A DNA stretch of 64,000 nt from Corynebacterium qintianiae. GTDB taxonomy: Bacteria > Actinomycetota > Actinomycetes > Mycobacteriales > Mycobacteriaceae. The position numbers and the translations under genes are program-made. How positions within the stretch are numbered: position 1 is the stretch's first letter; each line of letters opens with the position of its first letter. The notes below the pieces were generated by a model. The model saw nothing but the letters and a program-made list of their open reading frames with translations, made no database searches and was not told the origin of the DNA. Positions 61,532 through 64,000 of this stretch are shown here, piece by piece. The stretch covers positions 806,001 to 870,000 of the forward strand of contig NZ_CP064955.1 in NCBI RefSeq assembly GCF_011038645.2, in the 5' to 3' direction.

Positions 61532-62191
61532 ATGGCGAGCCACACCTACGACTGCCTCACCCCGGAGGGTCGCACCGAGGGGATCAAGGCCGCGGCGGAT
61601 GCCGTCCGGGCGGGCCAGTGCGTGGTGATGCCGACAGACACCGTCTACGGCATCGGGTGCGACGCGTTCAACAACGACGCCGTTGCCAAATTGCTGGCCA
61701 CCAAGCGGCGTGGCCCAGACATGCCCGTGCCAGTACTTGTCGGCTCGTGGACGACCATCCAGGGCCTGGTGCGTGAATTCAGCGAGACCGCCAAGACGCT
61801 TGTCGAGGCCTTCTGGCCCGGTGGATTGTCTATCGTCGTGCCCGAGGCGCCGTCACTGCCGTGGAACCTTGGCGATACCCGCGGCACGGTGCTGCTGCGC
61901 ATGCCGAACCAGCCGCTCGCGATCGAGCTGCTGCGGGAAGTCGGCCCGATGGCGGTCTCGTCCGCAAATCTGACCGGTAACGAGCCGCCCGTGACCACAT
62001 CCGCCGCACGCCAGCAGTTCGGCAATGCCGTGCCGGTCTACCTAGACGGCGGCAGGGCGGCGGTGGGGGAGCCATCGACAATTATTGATATTTCGGGCCC
62101 GCACCCGGTGATTTTGCGCCACGGGGCGATCAGCGCTGAGCGGATCGGTGAAGTCTTAGAACTTGACCCGGAGAGCCTGCGGAGGTCGTAA
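61532..62191 (+). CDS. L-threonylcarbamoyladenylate synthase (Sua5/YrdC)
   Basis: A 219-residue YrdC/Sua5 domain protein: VVMPTDTVYGIGCDAFN, LLATKRRGPDMPVPVLVG, FWPGGLSIVVP and AVSSANLTGNEPPVT. It makes threonylcarbamoyl-AMP for the t6A base of ANN-decoding tRNAs. A strong AAAAGGAG ribosome site precedes the ATG. The rho-prfA-prmC-sua5 order is conserved in actinobacteria. wecA follows without a gap. Confidence 0.95.
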   Translation: MASHTYDCLTPEGRTEGIKAAADAVRAGQCVVMPTDTVYGIGCDAFNNDAVAKLLATKRRGPDMPVPVLVGSWTTIQGLVREFSETAKTLVEAFWPGGLSIVVPEAPSLPWNLGDTRGTVLLRMPNQPLAIELLREVGPMAVSSANLTGNEPPVTTSAARQQFGNAVPVYLDGGRAAVGEPSTIIDISGPHPVILRHGAISAERIGEVLELDPESLRRS

Positions 62192-63337
62192 GTGGGCGGT
62201 GCCGGCGTGCCGCTGCGCGAGCTTGGTCTGGTCCTGCTCGTCGCCGCTGCGATAACCTATCTCGCTACCGGAATGGTCCGCTCGTTGCTCGTGCGCACCG
62301 GCCGCGTCGCGGAGATCCGCACCCGCGACGTGCACACCCAACCCACGCCGTCGCTGGGCGGCCTGGCCATGTTCACGGGGTTCATATGTGCCGTATTCCT
62401 CGCGCAGCAGCTTCCGGCGCTAACCAGAGGGTTCGCGCCCGTGACTCCGGAGATGACGGCAGTGGTGGCCGGCGCCTTCGCCATCGTGGTGGTCGGCATC
62501 ATCGACGACCTTTACGAACTCGGCGCCCTGACCAAGTTCATCGGCCAGTGTTTCGCCGCGGTGCTGATGAGCTTTTTGGGCCTGACCTTCACGGTTGTGT
62601 TCGCGCCTTTCGGAGATGGGACGACCCTCATCCTGGATCAGGTGCAGGGGATGATGATCGCCGCGCTGTTCACTGTCGTGCTCGTCAACGCCGTAAATTT
62701 CGTCGACGGCATTGACGGCCTAGCGGCGGGCATCGGAATGATCGCCGGCGGGGCGATCCTGCTGTACTCCCTGACCATCCTCCACGACCAGGGTGGGGCT
62801 GTGTCGGCGTACCCGCCGGCGATTATCTGCGCCGCTCTCGTCGGCATCTGCGCGGGTTTTCTGCCCCACAACTTCGAGCCAGCGCGCATCTTCATGGGCG
62901 ACTCCGGTGCGATGCTCATCGGCCTTCTCTTGGCCGCGGCGTCGATCTCGGCGTCGGGCAAGATCAACATGTCGCTTTACGGCACCGCCGACTTTGTCGC
63001 GCTGATCAGCCCCGTGGTCGTCGTCCTCGCGGCCGTCGCGCTCCCGCTCACGGACTTGGTGTGGGCAGTGGTCCGGCGCGCCGCACGGGGACAGAGTCCC
63101 ACCACCGCCGACGCCGGGCACATCCACCACCGCCTCCTCGCCCTGGGGCACACCCACCGGCGCACCGTGCTCGTGCTCTATCTCTGGGTCAGCGCCGTCG
63201 CCTTTGGCGCGGTGAGTTTTTCCATCGTTCCGACCGGGCCCGCTACAGCGCTCACAGCTGCAGCGCTTCTGCTTGCGTGCGCCCTCACCCTCGTGCCTCT
63301 GCGCTCGGGCAAGATCGGCCGGCGCGGCGCGCGCTAG
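62192..63337 (+). CDS. wecA: Undecaprenyl/decaprenyl-phosphate GlcNAc-1-phosphate transferase (MraY/WecA family)
   Basis: A 381-residue polytopic protein from GTG 62192, directly after the sua5 stop. It has about eleven membrane segments and the family motifs DVHTQPTPSLGGLAMF, VVGIIDDLYELGAL, NAVNFVDGIDGLAAG and HNFEPARIFMGDSGAML, with HIHHRLLALGHTHRR near the end. It moves GlcNAc-1-phosphate from UDP-GlcNAc to polyprenyl phosphate. In mycobacteria this starts the linker between peptidoglycan and arabinogalactan (WecA/Rv1302), a role expected here too. Confidence 0.93.
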   Translation: MGGAGVPLRELGLVLLVAAAITYLATGMVRSLLVRTGRVAEIRTRDVHTQPTPSLGGLAMFTGFICAVFLAQQLPALTRGFAPVTPEMTAVVAGAFAIVVVGIIDDLYELGALTKFIGQCFAAVLMSFLGLTFTVVFAPFGDGTTLILDQVQGMMIAALFTVVLVNAVNFVDGIDGLAAGIGMIAGGAILLYSLTILHDQGGAVSAYPPAIICAALVGICAGFLPHNFEPARIFMGDSGAMLIGLLLAAASISASGKINMSLYGTADFVALISPVVVVLAAVALPLTDLVWAVVRRAARGQSPTTADAGHIHHRLLALGHTHRRTVLVLYLWVSAVAFGAVSFSIVPTGPATALTAAALLLACALTLVPLRSGKIGRRGAR

Positions 63338-63351
63338 TAGGATATGGCCCC

Positions 63352-63792
63352 GTGAGTACCAATCCCGAGCTTGAGGTAAACGACACCTCCGATATCGACG
63401 ACCCCCGCCGCCCACTGACCAGGGCGCTGCGCTTGGGCAGCTGGGCGCTGCTCGCCCTGACGGTCGCCTCCCTCATGGGCTGGGGAGCCACGCGCGGCCT
63501 GCCGGGAATCTGGGCGGTGCTCATGGGGGCGGCCGTCGGTGGCGGATTCGTTCTCCTGACCGCGCTGTCCGTTCTCATGACGTCGGGAACGACACCTTCG
63601 TCGACAATGGCGGTCGTACTCGGTGGCTGGCTGGTGAAGATGGTCGTGCTCATCATCATCCTGGCGGTGATACGAGATCTGACGTTCTACGACCACCTCG
63701 CCTTCGGTGTCACCACCATCCTCGCGCTGGTAATCGTTCTCGCCGTTGAAGCATGGGGTGTGGTCACCACCCGTGTCACGTACGTCAACTAG
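63352..63792 (+). CDS. AtpI-like membrane protein upstream of the ATP synthase genes
   Basis: A 146-residue protein from GTG 63352 with four hydrophobic segments (LGSWALLALTVASLMGWGAT, IWAVLMGAAVGGGFVLLTAL, VLGGWLVKMVVLIIILAVI, LAFGVTTILALVIVLAVEAW). Size, topology and position between wecA and the expected atpB match the AtpI-like proteins of corynebacteria and mycobacteria. TAGGAT lies 8 bases before the start. AtpI proteins are thought to help c-ring assembly. Confidence 0.8.
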   Translation: MSTNPELEVNDTSDIDDPRRPLTRALRLGSWALLALTVASLMGWGATRGLPGIWAVLMGAAVGGGFVLLTALSVLMTSGTTPSSTMAVVLGGWLVKMVVLIIILAVIRDLTFYDHLAFGVTTILALVIVLAVEAWGVVTTRVTYVN

Positions 63793-64000
63793 ACGCCGTT
63801 AGGGAAGCGGGGCGTTGGGGTAAACGTCGGCAAGCACCCCCTGTGACTGACATTACAGCGCACGTTATGCTGCTGAAACGCTCCCTGTCGAGCCATAGGT
63901 AGTTCAGGCAATCCACAGCTTCGCGCCCGACACCCCCCGTTAGCAACCAAAAAGTTATTCACCTGTTAGGCTAACCGCTGGGTTTACTTGAGGTAACCAC
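63793..64000 (+). other. Intergenic region before the expected atp operon
   Basis: No gene is seen. The stretch is more A/T-rich near its right end (AAAAAGTTATTCACCTGTTA) and probably carries the promoter of the ATP synthase operon, whose first gene should lie beyond the window edge. Nothing more specific can be supported. Confidence 0.4.

Overview
The window is a stretch of high-GC actinobacterial chromosome and almost certainly comes from a Corynebacterium. The evidence is gene content and order: a 2-oxoglutarate dehydrogenase E1 fused to an E2-type acyltransferase domain (OdhA/Kgd), the sigE-anti-sigma-tatB-mrp block, glgA and glgC divergent from each other, argS-lysA-hom-thrB, and rho-prfA-prmC-sua5-wecA-atpI leading towards the ATP synthase operon. 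A RosR-type MarR regulator sits beside a YceI protein, as in C. glutamicum. Many genes have a TANNNT box 6-8 bases before the start codon and no Shine-Dalgarno sequence, as expected for leaderless mRNAs in this group. The species cannot be named from the sequence alone.

Layout. 1-1.9 kb: end of a LOG-family gene, a small DivIVA-like membrane protein, a DUF3117 protein and an RlmA-like rRNA methyltransferase. 1.9-5.8 kb: glycogen genes glgA and glgC with a degenerate GH32-like protein. 5.8-10.6 kb: an O-methyltransferase, sigE, its anti-sigma factor, tatB, mrp, a stress-type membrane protein and a lipoprotein. 10.6-19 kb: odhA, a fused double ABC exporter and a membrane-associated protein of unknown function. 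19-25.6 kb: carboxylesterase, an acidic unknown, an unknown divergent from an MFS transporter coupled to a nucleoside hydrolase, and L-lactate dehydrogenase.

25.6-32.6 kb is the accessory region. First comes a patch of gene decay: a glpD with only its C-terminal half, a diacylglycerol kinase cut by one in-frame TAG, and a small gene with a probable one-base frameshift. Beside it lies a three-gene minus-strand operon that looks imported: a NUDIX hydrolase, a 1043-residue PLD-nuclease/SF2-helicase/C-terminal-domain protein that resembles the type IV restriction enzyme SauUSI, and a lone ParA-like ATPase. This is the best candidate in the window for a new or little-described defence arrangement.

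32.7-48.2 kb: the DEAD-box helicase deaD, a membrane protein, a secreted HNH nuclease, a proline/Na+ symporter gene broken by a one-base deletion, then a tight four-gene operon (SNF2 helicase, SWIM zinc-finger protein, Mre11-like and Rad50-like proteins). These are followed by yceI and rosR with two near-consensus RosR operators on a strong promoter, a PspC protein and an esterase.

48.3-64 kb: tRNA-Arg(CCG), a secreted tripeptidyl-peptidase-type hydrolase, argS-lysA (arginyl-tRNA synthetase and the last step of lysine synthesis), hom-thrB (threonine branch), an acyl-CoA ligase, then rho, prfA, prmC, sua5, wecA and atpI. prfA and prmC form a functional pair, release factor 1 and its methylase. 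The window ends in the region before atpB.
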